Shown: piece by piece, positions 28,824-37,534 of the stretch
Layout: every line of letters begins with the position of its first letter
Numbering within the stretch: the first letter of the stretch is position 1
Source of the DNA: Devosia rhodophyticola
GTDB taxonomy: Bacteria > Pseudomonadota > Alphaproteobacteria > Rhizobiales > Devosiaceae
Reading direction: 5' to 3'
NCBI RefSeq assembly: GCF_028816475.1
Contig: NZ_CP118247.1
Span: 3,402,001 to 3,466,000, forward strand
Length of the DNA stretch: 64,000 nucleotides
Notes under the pieces: model-generated
What the model saw: only the letters and a program-made list of their open reading frames with translations
Told to the model about the DNA's origin: nothing
The model's database searches: none
Position numbers and translations under genes: made by a program

Positions 28824-29978
28824 CTACTGGTTTTTGCCGAGAGCAGCGTCAAATCGCTGCCAGATCGGGGCCATGTCAATGACTGTCCGCGTCTTGCGCG
28901 CCTCATCCATGGTGAGAGCCAAAATGCCGGCCTCAAGCGCATCGACCACGGAAACCGGCAGTGGCTCGCCACCCACAATATGTTTGGCAAGATCAGCGGT
29001 CATTTGCTCATCTGCCCCATAGTGCTGGGAAAGCTCGGTCGTCACATAGGTTTTGTCAATCAACTTGTCGGCCGTTCGACTGTCGTGAACGCGGAAATAG
29101 TTGCGGATAAAGTCGCCCTCAGCCATTCCCTTGGCGCCCATGACGGCAAAGCGTCGGAAGTCGTCGGGAACATTGAGGTTGGTGTGAAATGCCAGCGATG
29201 AGCCATTCTCATATTGGACGATGGCGGTTTGAAAATCGATGATGTCGCCGTCGCTGTCAAAAACCTTGTCGGTGCCCATCCAGCCACTCGGCTTGCGATG
29301 ATAGACTTCCATGTCATTGATGCCATTGGCTTCTGGCGCATTTTTGGGAATGAACGTCTTGCGCCCGCCAAAACTCGAAACATAGGCAGGCCGACATCCC
29401 ATTACCCCATTGTACAGGTCGAGGTCGTGACAACATTTTTCGAGCATGAAACTGCCTGAAAAACGCTCGTAACGCCGCCAATCCCGCATGAAAAATGCCC
29501 CGTGATAGGGCGGGATATGCTCGGAAGCCTCGATAGAAACGATATCGCCGAGCATCCCCTTTGCCTGAGCCATGCGAAGATCGACATACAAGGGCGCATA
29601 GCGCAACACCAGGCCGACCATCAGATTGTCCGAACCATACCGGGCAATCAGCTCTGCCAACTCCATGGTCTCTTCGATGGTCGTAACCACCGGCTTTTCA
29701 GTGAAAATCTTCTTGCCGCGTTCCAGGCCCGTACGAATGTGGCCGAGATGCATGTGATTGGGCGAACCAACCATGAGCAGATCAAGGTCCTCGGAATCAA
29801 GCATGGTTTCGAGGCTGGGGATTGATCGTCCCATCGAGACGCCACGCTCCTCGGCGTAGCTCAAACCAGCGGGGGCATCGTCGACATAGCCGACGACGTC
29901 AAAGTCTGAAACCGTCTCGGAAAAGACGTGGGCAAGATATCCCATCCTGAAACCGAGACCGACAATCCCTACCTTCAT
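28824..29978 (-). CDS. Gfo/Idh/MocA-family oxidoreductase
   Basis: A 384-residue NAD(P)-dependent sugar or inositol-type oxidoreductase. The N-terminal Rossmann fold starts VGIVGLGFRMGYL; TEKPVVTT holds the conserved EKP lysine. A C-terminal alpha/beta domain follows with EKCCHDLDLYN. It heads the minus-strand operon that continues with two permeases, the binding protein, ATPase, RpiR regulator and hexosaminidase. Its likely substrate is an imported (amino)sugar or glycoside; the reaction is not determined. Confidence 0.88.
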   Translation of the reverse strand: MKVGIVGLGFRMGYLAHVFSETVSDFDVVGYVDDAPAGLSYAEERGVSMGRSIPSLETMLDSEDLDLLMVGSPNHMHLGHIRTGLERGKKIFTEKPVVTTIEETMELAELIARYGSDNLMVGLVLRYAPLYVDLRMAQAKGMLGDIVSIEASEHIPPYHGAFFMRDWRRYERFSGSFMLEKCCHDLDLYNGVMGCRPAYVSSFGGRKTFIPKNAPEANGINDMEVYHRKPSGWMGTDKVFDSDGDIIDFQTAIVQYENGSSLAFHTNLNVPDDFRRFAVMGAKGMAEGDFIRNYFRVHDSRTADKLIDKTYVTTELSQHYGADEQMTADLAKHIVGGEPLPVSVVDALEAGILALTMDEARKTRTVIDMAPIWQRFDAALGKNQ

Positions 29979-30338
29979 GCGCCCCTGTCCGTAACTTTCG
30001 CCCGATTTTCAGTCAGGCGATGCCGCATCGCTTTTTCTGTAAACTATTTTCAAGATTAGGTTCATAATCCCGAACATGTCAACACTATTTCCCAACCAAT
30101 TCAATACCAATCCAGACCACCTTGATTTTGCTTAATAATTGGTCGGTACCGCTTAAAATCCGGGCAGAATGGCTGTCATATTTTTGTATTCCCCTGTGGA
30201 CAGGCGAACAAAAAACAGGAAGATATTGCGACTAGTGTGTTGGTCTGGCGTCCAATTGGTGAAAGTTTGCATGGCCGATTATGAAAATTTAGAACACGAC
30301 AGCCGCGCTTATGGTGCCCAGACATTCGGGGGCTACGC
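29979..30338. promoter_or_regulatory. Divergent intergenic region, carbohydrate operon / MFS-M81 operon
   Basis: These 360 bases are AT-richer than their surroundings and carry no convincing gene. They must contain the promoters of the minus-strand Gfo/Idh-ABC operon and of the plus-strand MFS-M81 pair. The only ordered structure I see is the ACCAAT repeat cluster at 30095-30119. Confidence 0.6.
30095..30119. promoter_or_regulatory. Candidate operator, helically phased ACCA(AT) repeats
   Basis: ACCAAT at 30095, ACCAAT at 30106 and ACCA at 30116 are spaced 11 and 10 bp, about 120 bp upstream of the Gfo/Idh-ABC operon. The centre, AATACCAAT, is identical to the 9-mer in the gntR promoter. It may be bound by the GntR regulator at 17820; this is inference. 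Confidence 0.4.
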
Positions 30339-31535
30339 ATGACCGGGCCACGGTACGTCCAACGGTTGACCATGCTGATTTTCTTCCTGCAACCCATCGC
30401 GTTTGGTAGCTGGCTGCCTCGGATCCCGGATATTCAGGGCTTTCTGGGCCTTGGCCCCGCCGCATTGGCCTTTGCGCTACTGGGCCTGCCCTGCGGCACT
30501 CTATTGACCTTACCATTTGCTGGACCACTGGTCGAGAAACTGGGCGCGCGCCGCGCGATATGGCTGGGCTTTATCTTTTATTGCGTCGCCATCAGCTTGC
30601 CTGGATTTTCGACGAGTGTACCGTTTCTTTTTGGCGCCCTGTTGTTGACCGGGTCGTCAATGTCATTTCTCGAGCTTGGTTTGAACGTCAAAGCGGATCG
30701 CGTTGAGAAGGCGACTGGCGACGGCATCATGAGCCGCTCTCACGGCTTCTGGTCACTGGGCATAATGGCAGGCAGCATCATTGGGTCGGTTCTTGCCGGC
30801 GTTGGCGTGCCGCCGCAATGGGCGATCATGGGCGTGTCCATCCTCACCCTGCCCTTCGCCCTGCTGACTGCCGGTAAATTGCCCGACTATGGGCGGCGGC
30901 CCGCCAGCCCGTCGGTGACGCGCACCTCGCGATGGAGAATGCCCGATTGGGCACTGATTGGCATTTCGCTATTTGTGTTCGGCATCACCATGACAGAAGG
31001 CGCGATTGCAGATTGGTCTGCTGTATTCCTTCGCACCATATTTTCGGCCTCACCGGCCGAAGCGGGGCTCGGCTACTCTGTCTTTGCGCTGATGGTTGCG
31101 AGTGGACGCTTCGGTGGCGATTATCTGCGCAAGCGGTTCGGCGCCGTCGCGTTGGCGCGGGTCTGTGGCGTTCTGGCGATTGTGGGTGTGGCGACGTTGC
31201 TGGCGGCACCGACTTCGGTCGTTGCGCTCGTCGGCTTTGCTGTGGTGGGGCTCGGGGTATCCGTTGGCTTCCCGTTGGCCGTTACCGCCGCCGCGGCGCT
31301 CACGGGCCGAGCATCGTCAACCAATCTTGCCGTGCTTTCGTTTATCGCGCTGCTTGGTTTTCTGGTCGGGCCACCGGTGATCGGATTTATCGCTGAGCAC
31401 GTTGAAATGCGGCTGGGCCTTGCGGCATTGGTGCCGTTTCTTGTTATCAGCTTGCTGTTGACAGGCAGGCTTTCGCCCAAGCCGCAACATCCCCTTGAAG
31501 AAAATCCCGAGAGCCGGGTGCCAGGAGTTTTATGA
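30339..31535 (+). CDS. MFS transporter
   Basis: A 398-residue major-facilitator protein with about twelve hydrophobic segments. The start MTGPRYVQRLTMLIFFLQPI leads into WLPRIPDIQ and the first half; the conserved loop between helices 2 and 3 reads GPLVEKLGARRAIW. The second half begins after DWALIGISLF. It resembles the group of small MFS proteins with FucP/YbjJ-like topology. The M81 gene follows with an ATGA overlap, so it probably moves the substrate or product of that peptidase. Confidence 0.87.
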   Translation: MTGPRYVQRLTMLIFFLQPIAFGSWLPRIPDIQGFLGLGPAALAFALLGLPCGTLLTLPFAGPLVEKLGARRAIWLGFIFYCVAISLPGFSTSVPFLFGALLLTGSSMSFLELGLNVKADRVEKATGDGIMSRSHGFWSLGIMAGSIIGSVLAGVGVPPQWAIMGVSILTLPFALLTAGKLPDYGRRPASPSVTRTSRWRMPDWALIGISLFVFGITMTEGAIADWSAVFLRTIFSASPAEAGLGYSVFALMVASGRFGGDYLRKRFGAVALARVCGVLAIVGVATLLAAPTSVVALVGFAVVGLGVSVGFPLAVTAAAALTGRASSTNLAVLSFIALLGFLVGPPVIGFIAEHVEMRLGLAALVPFLVISLLLTGRLSPKPQHPLEENPESRVPGVL

Positions 31536-32971
31536 TGCGTATTGCCGTGGCCGGTTTACACACCGAATGCAGCACCTACAATCCGGTGCTGGCCCGTGAG
31601 GAAGATTTCACCGTGGTGCGTGGGGCGGCGATGCTCAAGAGCGACTATTTCAATTTCCTGACCCACTTTCCTGCCGAGTTCGTCACCATCCTTCACGCTC
31701 GTGCCATCGCAGGTGGTCCGGTTGAGCGGACAATTTATGAGCAGTGGAAAGCCGAGATCATTGAGGGCCTGAGATCGGCCATGCCGCTGGACGGTGTCTA
31801 TCTGGCATTGCACGGGGCGATGTTCGTTGATGGTATGTTTGACGCTGAAGGAGATCTGATTTCCGCGGTGCGCGAGACAGTTGGTGACAAAGTACTGATT
31901 GCCGCGAGCTATGATTTGCACGGCAATCTGAGCCAGAAAATCGTCGACAATCTCGATATGTTTTCCACATACCGCACCGCGCCGCACATCGACGTGCCGG
32001 ATACGATGCGTCGCGCCGTTTCCATGCTGGTTCGCGCGCTGCGGACGGGCGTTCGGCCTTCGATAATCTGGGCACCAGTGCCGGTTTTACTGCCGGGCGA
32101 ACGCACCAGCACGCAGGACGAGCCAGCGCGTAGTTTTTATGTCCAATTGTCAGCTCTTGAAAACCGAACTGGTGTTTGGGATGCGTCTTTTCAGGTTGGC
32201 TATGTCTGGGCGGATGAGCCGCGTGCGACCGCCTGCGCTGTTGTTACCGGCACCGATCAGTCGGCTATGCAGCAAGTTGCGACCGAACTTACCCAGCAAT
32301 ATTGGGATCTGCGCGGCGCTTTTAAATTTGGCACAAAGACGGGAAGCATTGACGAGTGCGTCAAATGGGCGATGGCTGCGACAACCGCCCCGGCGATTAT
32401 TGCAGAATCGGGTGACAATCCCACCGGGGGTGGCGTTGGTGATCGGGCCGAATTGTTGGCAGCCCTAATGGAACGAAATGCGCTGGGCGTTATTTTTGCG
32501 GGCATTGCCGATGCTGCAGCAACCAAAGCTGCATATGAGGCGGGTGTCGGCGAGGTAATCCGTGTCAAAATCGGGGGAAGCCTTGATCCATCAAGCGCTC
32601 CGGTTGAGGTTGCGGCAGAGGTCATTTTATTGCAGGCAACCGACAAGGAGCTATTGCGCGAGGCCGTGTTGCGCATCGGTGGGATTGATCTGGTTGCAAC
32701 AGCCAGGCGGCGGCCGTTTCACAATTTTGGGGATTTCGAGCGTTTGGGGCTGAACCCGCGCGATGCCAAAATTGTGGTGGTGAAATCGGGTTATCTGTCG
32801 CCGGATCTGGCGCCGATCGCCAATCCTTCGCTGATGGCGCTGTCGCCGGGGGTCGTTGACCAGTTTGTTGAGCGGCTGCCCCGCGCCCATAAACTCGGTT
32901 CAGTCTATCCTTTTGACAAGGAGTTTGAGTGGAGCCCGCACGTGCGATCGTCGGCGCGTACTAACAGTTGA
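31532..32971 (+). CDS. M81-family metallopeptidase (MlrC-like), copy 2
   Basis: A 479-residue MlrC-like metallopeptidase. It begins MMRIAVAGLHTECSTYNP, followed by ALHGAMFVDG, the zinc-site ASYDLHGN and ESGDNPTGGGVGDRAE. It has no signal peptide. It is clearly diverged from copy 1: HTECSTY replaces ETNTFSP, and PTGGGVGD replaces PGGGTAGD. The start overlaps the MFS stop. The substrate is unknown; see copy 1 for the family. Confidence 0.88.
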   Translation: MMRIAVAGLHTECSTYNPVLAREEDFTVVRGAAMLKSDYFNFLTHFPAEFVTILHARAIAGGPVERTIYEQWKAEIIEGLRSAMPLDGVYLALHGAMFVDGMFDAEGDLISAVRETVGDKVLIAASYDLHGNLSQKIVDNLDMFSTYRTAPHIDVPDTMRRAVSMLVRALRTGVRPSIIWAPVPVLLPGERTSTQDEPARSFYVQLSALENRTGVWDASFQVGYVWADEPRATACAVVTGTDQSAMQQVATELTQQYWDLRGAFKFGTKTGSIDECVKWAMAATTAPAIIAESGDNPTGGGVGDRAELLAALMERNALGVIFAGIADAAATKAAYEAGVGEVIRVKIGGSLDPSSAPVEVAAEVILLQATDKELLREAVLRIGGIDLVATARRRPFHNFGDFERLGLNPRDAKIVVVKSGYLSPDLAPIANPSLMALSPGVVDQFVERLPRAHKLGSVYPFDKEFEWSPHVRSSARTNS

Positions 32972-33045
32972 GCAATTGAGGAAAGCGCTTTGCTTTGCCT
33001 GCCGTTTTGCCTAGCTTGCGGGCGCCGATGACTTAGGAGTGCCCG

Positions 33046-34253
33046 GTGAGCCAGCCATCCAGCGCCGTTCAGCAAAATGTTCAGCCGGGGCAGTATGTTC
33101 AGCCAGTCATTGCCGGGGCGCTGGCAGCCATAGTTGGCTATGCCAGCACCTTTGCGCTGGTGCTGGCGGCATTGGCGGCGGCTGGTGCGTCGCCGATACA
33201 GGCGGGGTCTGGGCTGCTATCGCTCTGCCTTGCAATGGGTGTGCTCAATATTGCAGCTAGTTGGCGCAGTCGCATCCCCATCAGCTTTGCCTGGACGACG
33301 CCGGGGGCCGCATTTCTGCTCAGTGTCGGTGAACCTGTCGGCGGGTACCCAGCCGTAACGGGTGCCTTTCTTGTTGCTGCTGCACTGATTGTGCTGGCGG
33401 GGATGATTAAACCCTTTGCGCGTCTCATAGCACTGATTCCCGCCCCGCTTGCCAATGCCATGTTGGCGGGAATGTTGCTGTCCCTGTGTCTGGCGCCCTT
33501 TACGGCCATTGCCGAATTACCCTGGTTTGCCCTGCCGATTGTGCTGGCCTGGGCGTTGGGGCTGAAAATCGCCCGGCGCTATGCAGTGCCGCTCGCGGTG
33601 GCGGTTACCGGTATCATTTTGATCACTACGACTCATTTGCCGCCTGGCACGTTTGATAGCGGTTGGCCAAGCCTCAACTTTGTCACGCCGGTGTTCACCA
33701 TGGACGCCATTGCACGCATCGCGCTGCCGCTCTTTATTGTCACGATGGCCTCGCAAAACCTGCCGGGGCTGGCCGTAATGCAGGCCAATGGATTTCAGCC
33801 CAAGCCCGCCCCCTATTTATCGTCACTGGCATCGCCAGCGCCGTTACTGCGCTGTTTGGAGGGCTAACGGTCAATCTGGCCGCTATAACGGCGGCGATTT
33901 GCGCTGGACCCGAGGCGCATCCAGACCAGACCAAACGCTGGCCTGCGCCGATGTCCACCGGCGTGGTCTATTTGTTGCTTGCCCCCGCCGCCAGCCTCGC
34001 CGCCGCCTTTGTTGCCGCCTCGCCGCCGCTGTTGATTCAAGCTGTGGCAGGACTGGCGCTGATGACCAGCCTGGCTGCAGCGTTGAACGGTGCCCTCGAT
34101 GCGGAAGACACCCGCCTGCCAGCAATCGTCACCTTTGTGGCGACGGCATCGGGCATTACCATTTTTGGCATTGGTGGTCCGTTCTGGGGGCTTGTCGCCG
34201 GCATCAGCCTATTGGTCATCATCCGGGTGGGAAAACAAGGAACCGCGCAGTGA
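33046..34253 (+). CDS. BenE-type (benzoate/H+ symporter family) membrane transporter, one frameshift
   Basis: A membrane protein of about 402 residues when the frame is repaired, with about eleven hydrophobic segments. GTG 33046 follows TAGGAG. Family features are GYASTFALVLAAL, AWTTPGAAFL and MASQNLPGLAV. The frame breaks in the C5 run at 33809-33813: one more C gives QPKPAPLFIVTGIAS, and the second part runs on to 34253. The length is one base short of a multiple of three. It could be a sequence error, as in trpE and trpC, or a recent inactivation. Its TGA overlaps the mobA GTG. The substrate is not determined; no benzoate genes are nearby. Confidence 0.85.
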
Positions 34254-34852
34254 ATGAAACTGTCGGTTTGATTCTTGCTGGAGGATCGGGACAACGCCTT
34301 GGCGGTGTGCGCAAAGCTGATCTCAAGCTGGGCGGCACGAGGCTGCTTGATCGGGTTTCTGCGAGCACGGGGCTTGCCGACGTCATCGTTTCAATTGGCC
34401 ACCATCCACCGTCAACATTCTCCAAATTTGAATCAGTGGTTGTGCCCGACCTTACAACCGAGACGGGCGGGCCGTTGGCGGGGCTTGCAGCTGCGGTCAA
34501 GCATTTGAGCAAACGGGCGCAAACACCTGAATTTATTCTGAGCACGGCAGTTGACGTTCCTTTTTTGCCCGCCAACTTCGGCTGTCGAATGCGGAATGGC
34601 ATTGGCAGCAACGCTGCCGCCTTCGTTCAATGGGGTGACAATTTTTACCCGACCAACGCGCTTTGGCGGCTCAGAACCCTTGCCGACCTGCCCGACAGGG
34701 TTCAGCGCGGCGCAGCGCCAAAAAACCTTAAGCGCCTGTTGCAGGAAATCGGAGCAGTCCCTGTTACCTGGGACGATGCGTTCGATCCGTTTTCCAACGT
34801 CAACACGCTGGCGGACCTACTCGAACTTACCCGGCGTATCGACCGCAATTGA
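34250..34852 (+). CDS. mobA: Molybdenum cofactor guanylyltransferase
   Basis: A 200-residue nucleotidyltransferase adding GMP to molybdopterin to form MGD. The start LILAGGSGQRLGG with the following lysine (RKADLKLGG) is the GTP-binding loop. VDVPFLP holds the metal-binding Asp. The GTG start overlaps the transporter stop (GTGA), so translation is coupled. The C-terminal part NVNTLADL is the usual MobA ending (NINTPEDL-like). Confidence 0.92.
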   Translation: MNETVGLILAGGSGQRLGGVRKADLKLGGTRLLDRVSASTGLADVIVSIGHHPPSTFSKFESVVVPDLTTETGGPLAGLAAAVKHLSKRAQTPEFILSTAVDVPFLPANFGCRMRNGIGSNAAAFVQWGDNFYPTNALWRLRTLADLPDRVQRGAAPKNLKRLLQEIGAVPVTWDDAFDPFSNVNTLADLLELTRRIDRN

Positions 34853-34958
34853 AGTCGATGGCACAAGATATTCACTTCAATATGAATTCAGGGCTTGGCA
34901 AAGCAAATCAACTTCGCTAAACGGACCTCGCTTTCATACGAAGCACACAAATGAGCAT

Positions 34959-35033
34959 TCCGCGGTAGCTCAGTGGTAGAGCAATCGGCTGTTAACCGAT
35001 TGGTCGTAGGTTCGAATCCTACCCGCGGAGCCA
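34959..35033 (+). tRNA. tRNA-Asn (anticodon GTT)
   Basis: A 75-base cloverleaf including encoded CCA. The acceptor stem TCCGCGG (34959-34965) pairs with CCGCGGA (35023-35029), with discriminator G. The anticodon stem ATCGG/CCGAT encloses CTGTTAA with GTT at 34991-34993. The T-arm GTAGG-TTCGAAT-CCTAC is standard. Confidence 0.97.
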
Positions 35034-35164
35034 TTTTGGTTCAGGCAGAACTGCCCATTTTCCCATGCACATTGGTCTGTCTGTCGTTCGTCGGCGTGGC
35101 GCTAGTGACCTTATTGCAAGGACATGTTGCGCTCTGGTCTTGGAGGCGGAAAAAACATTCTGGG

Positions 35165-35953
35165 CTATATAATTAGGTCAGCCAGATTGCTGACGGTCAG
35201 GTCGGGCTTGATGGGCGAGTGATGCTCTTCCGGTACACCGGTCTGGACCAGAACGGAGTAGACCCCTGCCCTTTGCCCGGCGGCAATGTCGGTTGCGATT
35301 TGATCGCCGATCATGATCGTTTGCTCGCGTGGCACGCCCAAAGCGGTGATCGCCCTTTCGATCAGGAAGGGCTCAGGTTTACCAATGATTTCGGGTTCTG
35401 TGCGACAAGCGGCGGCAATTGAGGCCAGTACGGCCCCGTTGCCGGGCAAGAACCCGCCTTCGGAGGGCAGCAGCAGGTCGGGATTGGTTCCCATGAACAC
35501 CGCGCCACCAAGGATGAGCCGCACGGCCTTGCTCATTTTGACATAGTCGAACGCTGGATCCAGACCGACAACGACGCAATCGGCTTGCTCTTCACACAGT
35601 TCGAATCCAACAGCCTGAATGGCATCTGCAAGCGCGGTGCTGCCAATGACATAGGCCCGACTGCCGGAGGGCCAGCGCGAAGCCATAAGCGCGGCGGTGC
35701 CATTTGCGCTGGTTACAATGTGCTCGGGCACTGTAGCAACGCCGAGTTTGTGCAGTTTGTCGCAGACTTCTGCGGGCGTCCGGGTGGAATTGTTGGTGAC
35801 AAAACAATAGGGAATGCAGCGTTCGTGCCAAGCCTCGAAGCTCTCGACGGCCCCTTCGATGGCCTCGCTGCCCCTATAAACCACGCCATCGAGATCGGCG
35901 ATGATCCCCTTAACGGTGGGCATCGGCCGGGGACTTGGGTTGTTATTGGCCAT
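35165..35953 (-). CDS. HAD-IIA (NagD-type) sugar/nucleotide phosphatase
   Basis: A 262-residue HAD phosphatase. Motif I is DLDGV (catalytic Asp pair), motif II TNNSTRT, then GKP and the metal-binding MIGDQIATDI. The cap between motifs II and III makes it type IIA, like NagD and p-nitrophenylphosphatase. ATG 35953 has GGAG six bases upstream and lies inside the end of the kinase gene (11-nt overlap). Being coupled to a sugar kinase, it may remove phosphate from dead-end or excess sugar phosphate; this is inference. Confidence 0.9.
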   Translation of the reverse strand: MANNNPSPRPMPTVKGIIADLDGVVYRGSEAIEGAVESFEAWHERCIPYCFVTNNSTRTPAEVCDKLHKLGVATVPEHIVTSANGTAALMASRWPSGSRAYVIGSTALADAIQAVGFELCEEQADCVVVGLDPAFDYVKMSKAVRLILGGAVFMGTNPDLLLPSEGGFLPGNGAVLASIAAACRTEPEIIGKPEPFLIERAITALGVPREQTIMIGDQIATDIAAGQRAGVYSVLVQTGVPEEHHSPIKPDLTVSNLADLII

Positions 35954-37421
35954 TGAGTGCTCCGTCGCCGCGAAAAAGCGCATTGAACCCGACGAGATCC
36001 CGATAGAGCATTTGATATTTATCGAAGCGATCATTGTGGTAGGTCGCCATTGAAGGATCCGGCTCAAAGGTTTTGTCGAACTGCACCAGCCTGCCGACGG
36101 CATCGGGAAGCGATTTGCCAATCCCTTGCGAAAGGCCAGCAAGAATTGCGGCACCTAGTGCTGCAGTTTCGGGTGAGGCGCAACGCTTGAGCGGTTTGCC
36201 CAGAACGTCAGCGCGAATTTGGCACCAGTCGTCCGACATCGCGCCGCCGCCGCCGATGTTGATTTCGACCGGATCGCATGCAGCAGATTGTTTCAATGCA
36301 TCAAAGGCGAGGCGCACCGAGTAGGCGACACCTTCCAACACGCCGCGTGCCATTTCGGCACTACCCGATGATGGATCAAGCCGAGCGAATACGCCACGGG
36401 AGGCACTGTCCCAAAGTGGCGCGCGTTCGCCTTGCAGATGTGGAAGAAAAATTGGTATGGAGGCGCCAGGTTCGGCTGCTCCACCCAAAGCCGCCGTTTC
36501 AGCTGCGGTTCGGCCCAACACATTCGCGAACCAGCCAAGCGCGGCACCGCCCGATTGGGTGGGCGCTGCATGCATCAGGATACCCTCATAGGGCGGAAAT
36601 GTAATAACACCCGGTGTTGGGACTAGGGTCGAGGAGACAATGCCGGGGATTTCGCTGGTGCCGCTCTGATACATCGCGTCGCCGTCATTGACGACCCCCA
36701 CACCGAACATACCGCCCCATGCGTCCATGGCACCGACCACCACCGGGGTTCCTGCACAAGGAAGGCCGTGCCTTACGGTTCCGACGACGTCAGTGAACCC
36801 CGCCAGCGGCGGCAACTTGTCGGCGGCGCCTTCGACCAGGTTGAGCAAATCCGCCACATAGCCATTCTTGTTGACCAGGCCAACGGCCGAAATCGGATCG
36901 CTCTGGACTGTACCGGTCAATTGCAGCACACAGTAGTCCTTTGGCAGCAACACGTGGGCTGTGCGGGCGTAAATATCTGGATCGGTGCGCGCCACGTGCG
37001 CCATGCGAGAAAGGGCATGGCTTGCATCAATGGGCATGGGCGCGCCAAGCCAAGCCGTTTTTTGCTCATTGCTGGTTCGCGCCTCGATCCCGGCGGCATC
37101 CTCGGCTGACCGGCCATCCTGCCATGTCATAGCTGGCAAAAGCGGTATGCCGCTTTGATCGACAAAGATATGGGTGTTGACCTGACTGCAAATGCCGATG
37201 GCCTGCAATCCTGCTAAATCGTGGGCTTTGGCAAAGCTTTCCAACGCCCCCGACACTCCCTTCATCCAGTCAGTGGGGTCTTGTTCGGCATAACCGGGCT
37301 TCGGACGACGGGTTGGGTGAGGAAGCGAATAGCCTGCCAGTCGGAAACCTTTCTCATCAATCAGCACGGCTTTTGTTGCGGTCGTGCCGACGTCGATACC
37401 GATCATAGTGTATTTTGCCAC
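35943..37421 (-). CDS. FGGY-family carbohydrate kinase (xylulokinase-like)
   Basis: A 492-residue sugar kinase. The N-terminal ATP fold starts IGIDVGTTATKAVLID; MTWQDGRS carries the substrate-site residues and VVVGAMDAWGGMFG the catalytic Asp. GVLEGVAYSVRLAFD and GGGAMSDDWCQIRADVLG form the FGGY signature 2 region. It starts at GTG 37421 (ATG 37406 also possible). It is divergent from a ribose-type ABC importer and coupled to a HAD phosphatase. The substrate is probably a ketopentose or related polyol-derived sugar, not settled by sequence. Confidence 0.9.
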   Translation of the reverse strand: MAKYTMIGIDVGTTATKAVLIDEKGFRLAGYSLPHPTRRPKPGYAEQDPTDWMKGVSGALESFAKAHDLAGLQAIGICSQVNTHIFVDQSGIPLLPAMTWQDGRSAEDAAGIEARTSNEQKTAWLGAPMPIDASHALSRMAHVARTDPDIYARTAHVLLPKDYCVLQLTGTVQSDPISAVGLVNKNGYVADLLNLVEGAADKLPPLAGFTDVVGTVRHGLPCAGTPVVVGAMDAWGGMFGVGVVNDGDAMYQSGTSEIPGIVSSTLVPTPGVITFPPYEGILMHAAPTQSGGAALGWFANVLGRTAAETAALGGAAEPGASIPIFLPHLQGERAPLWDSASRGVFARLDPSSGSAEMARGVLEGVAYSVRLAFDALKQSAACDPVEINIGGGGAMSDDWCQIRADVLGKPLKRCASPETAALGAAILAGLSQGIGKSLPDAVGRLVQFDKTFEPDPSMATYHNDRFDKYQMLYRDLVGFNALFRGDGALNGQ

Positions 37422-37534
37422 GTCCGGTTCCCAATATCTCTAGCCCTAATTCAACCTATCCCATATGGTGCCCAACGGAAAAAAGAAACCATGTGCAAGC
37501 CGTTACCGATCGCACAGCAGGGGGAACAATCAAC

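Noticed and set aside
32982..33000. AAAGCGCTTT palindrome before the BenE-type gene as a LacI-type operator
   Set aside because: A short palindrome without a nearby LacI-family gene or a second copy; chance is likely.
34959..35033. tRNA-Asn as an integration site of a genomic island
   Set aside because: No integrase and no repeat of the tRNA 3' end is visible nearby; flanking genes are ordinary chromosomal ones.
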